Below, one piece after another: positions 53,062 to 53,876 of a stretch of DNA of 53,876 nt (the stretch's first letter is position 1; each line of letters opens with the position of its first letter). This stretch comes from an uncultured Parvularcula sp. (GTDB lineage: Bacteria; Pseudomonadota; Alphaproteobacteria; Caulobacterales; Parvularculaceae). Below the pieces are notes generated by a model. It searched no databases. It was not told the origin of the DNA and saw only the letters and a list, made by a program, of their open reading frames with translations. Location: the NCBI GenBank assembly GCA_937919225.1, contig CALFRH010000028.1, positions 1 to 53,876 of the forward strand, in the 5' to 3' direction. A program made the position numbers and the translations under genes.

Positions 53062-53876
53062 ATGGGCGTGCGTTTTATTTTCATGCTTACACGAAATGAT
53101 AAAACCGTGGATAGTGCAGAGCAGCATTTGAAAACAGCGCTCGCCGCGGGGGTTCATCATATCGGGTTCAAAGATGTTGGGCTTCCTTTTGACCGCCTTA
53201 AGAAGCTCAACGAGGCCATAAAGGCTGGCGGGGCGACGAGTTACCTCGAAGTCGTCTCGCTCGACAAGGAAAGTGAAGTCGCCTCCGCTAAGGCAGCGAT
53301 TGAAATCGGCGTCGACATTCTGCTGGGCGGCACGCATGTGGACGCGGTTTTGCCGCTTCTTGAAGGAACAGGCCTCCAGTACTTCCCCTTCCCCGGCCAG
53401 ATTGAAGGACATCCAAGCGTACTTACGGGATCGATCGACGATATTGCTGAAAGCGCGGCACAGCTCGCATCTCGAAATGGCGTAGATGGATTAGATCTGC
53501 TCGCTTACAGGTCCTCGGAAAATGTAACCGGCTTGATTGCCGCTGTTTGTGCGGCTGTCGACAAACCGGTCATTGTGGCGGGCTCCATAGGCAGCCGCGA
53601 CCGTATTGAAATCGTCCGTCGGTCGGGCGCGGCCGGCTTTACCATCGGCACCGCCGCCTTGGACGGCGAATACCCCGCCAATAGCCCTGAGCTTGAAGAA
53701 CAACTAAGATCCATTCAACGAGACGTCGCAGACGTGAATAATCATGTTTCGCCTTACGGTCCGAAGAACCTTGATCATTCATTCGCTAGGTTTTCCGAAA
53801 CGTGGAGCCCGCGAATCGCCGGCCAAGTCAATAATATGCATATTAAATTACAAGCTGCTATCAATGTTTATTTATA
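53062..53876 (+). CDS. TIM-barrel protein with start of a cupin domain, cut by window edge
   Basis: The ATG follows the pdxA-like TAA with no gap. The frame stays open to the last base, so the ORF track omits it. Residues 1-215 look like a (beta/alpha)8 barrel of the phosphate-binding type: MLTRNDKTVDSAEQH, HHIGFKDVG, VDILLGGTHVDAV, PVIVAGSIGSRDRIE and GAAGFTIGTAALDGEY. After a short linker, FARFSETWSPRIAGQVNNMHIK matches the N-terminus of single-domain cupins. If the frame continues, this is a barrel-cupin fusion. The function is unknown; the position suggests a sugar-acid isomerase or aldolase step. Confidence 0.75.
   Translation, partial: MGVRFIFMLTRNDKTVDSAEQHLKTALAAGVHHIGFKDVGLPFDRLKKLNEAIKAGGATSYLEVVSLDKESEVASAKAAIEIGVDILLGGTHVDAVLPLLEGTGLQYFPFPGQIEGHPSVLTGSIDDIAESAAQLASRNGVDGLDLLAYRSSENVTGLIAAVCAAVDKPVIVAGSIGSRDRIEIVRRSGAAGFTIGTAALDGEYPANSPELEEQLRSIQRDVADVNNHVSPYGPKNLDHSFARFSETWSPRIAGQVNNMHIKLQAAINVYL

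Noticed and set aside
1-53876. CRISPR arrays, insertion sequences, tRNA or rRNA genes
   Set aside because: I looked for spaced direct repeats, transposase motifs and tRNA-like sequences and saw none. Short or divergent tRNAs could be missed by eye.

Overview
The window reads as a catabolic region of a Gram-negative bacterium of the Pseudomonadota, most likely an alphaproteobacterium. The TonB-dependent receptor, the MarR, IclR and LysR regulators, the liu-type acyl-CoA module, the CaiB, FadJ and thiolase genes and the short coupled operons all fit. The genus cannot be told from the sequence. I saw no rRNA, tRNA, insertion sequence, phage, CRISPR or replication genes.

Layout. 1-1.3 kb: the 3' end of a biotin-dependent acyl-CoA carboxylase alpha subunit, cut by the window edge, and a TIGR03084-type DinB-like protein. 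1.3-2 kb: a MarR regulator. 2.4-6 kb (minus strand): a three-component Rieske oxygenase operon (alpha, beta, ferredoxin) followed by an aminotransferase, with its flavoprotein reductase divergent at 6.1-7.3 kb. 7.3-9.9 kb (minus): a gentisate ring-cleavage operon (dioxygenase, fumarylpyruvate hydrolase, maleylpyruvate isomerase) ending in the stump of an aromatic-acid transporter. A divergent IclR regulator follows at 10.1-10.9 kb. Together these look like salicylate (or a related aromatic) to gentisate to fumarate plus pyruvate.

11-19 kb: an acyl-CoA ligase, then a LysR gene divergent from isovaleryl-CoA dehydrogenase and both methylcrotonyl-CoA carboxylase subunits (leucine/isovalerate type), then a thioesterase. 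19.6-23.2 kb: a pair of ABC half-transporters of the YbtPQ/IrtAB type. 23.3-31.1 kb (minus): a five-gene operon of thiolase, FadJ-like protein, CoA ligase, GMC alcohol oxidase and an M14-like DUF2817 protein. 31.5-35.7 kb: an ABC-2 exporter whose permease is fused to an M1-peptidase-like domain without zinc ligands. 35.9-37 kb: an alpha-methylacyl-CoA racemase-like CaiB protein. 37.4-38.2 kb: a coniferyl-aldehyde-dehydrogenase-type pseudogene. 38.3-49.9 kb: a second MarR, two related VOC proteins, two membrane-anchored CocE/NonD hydrolases, a TonB-dependent receptor, an intact aldehyde dehydrogenase, a 58-codon coupled ORF missing from the ORF track, and an HSL-type esterase. 50-53.9 kb: a LysR gene divergent from a four-carbon-acid kinase, a PdxA-type dehydrogenase and a TIM-barrel protein that runs into a cupin-like segment at the right edge.

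The main discovery is a shared 16-bp palindrome, close to ATGTAGCATGCTACAT, in front of about ten transcription units spread over 50 kb. These include the receptor, both aldehyde dehydrogenase loci, the thiolase operon, the racemase, a CoA ligase, the esterase, the pdxA-like gene and, at about 130 bp, both MarR genes. At several units it lies directly after a recognisable TTGACA-N17-CATTAT-type promoter. The scattered genes therefore look like one MarR-controlled regulon: outer-membrane uptake, ester cleavage, alcohol and aldehyde oxidation, CoA activation, racemisation of methyl branches and beta-oxidation. The Rieske/gentisate genes do not carry the motif and are probably controlled by the IclR protein. 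The substrate is unknown; a methyl-branched or isoprenoid chain, possibly attached to an aromatic ring through an ester, is a reasonable hypothesis.
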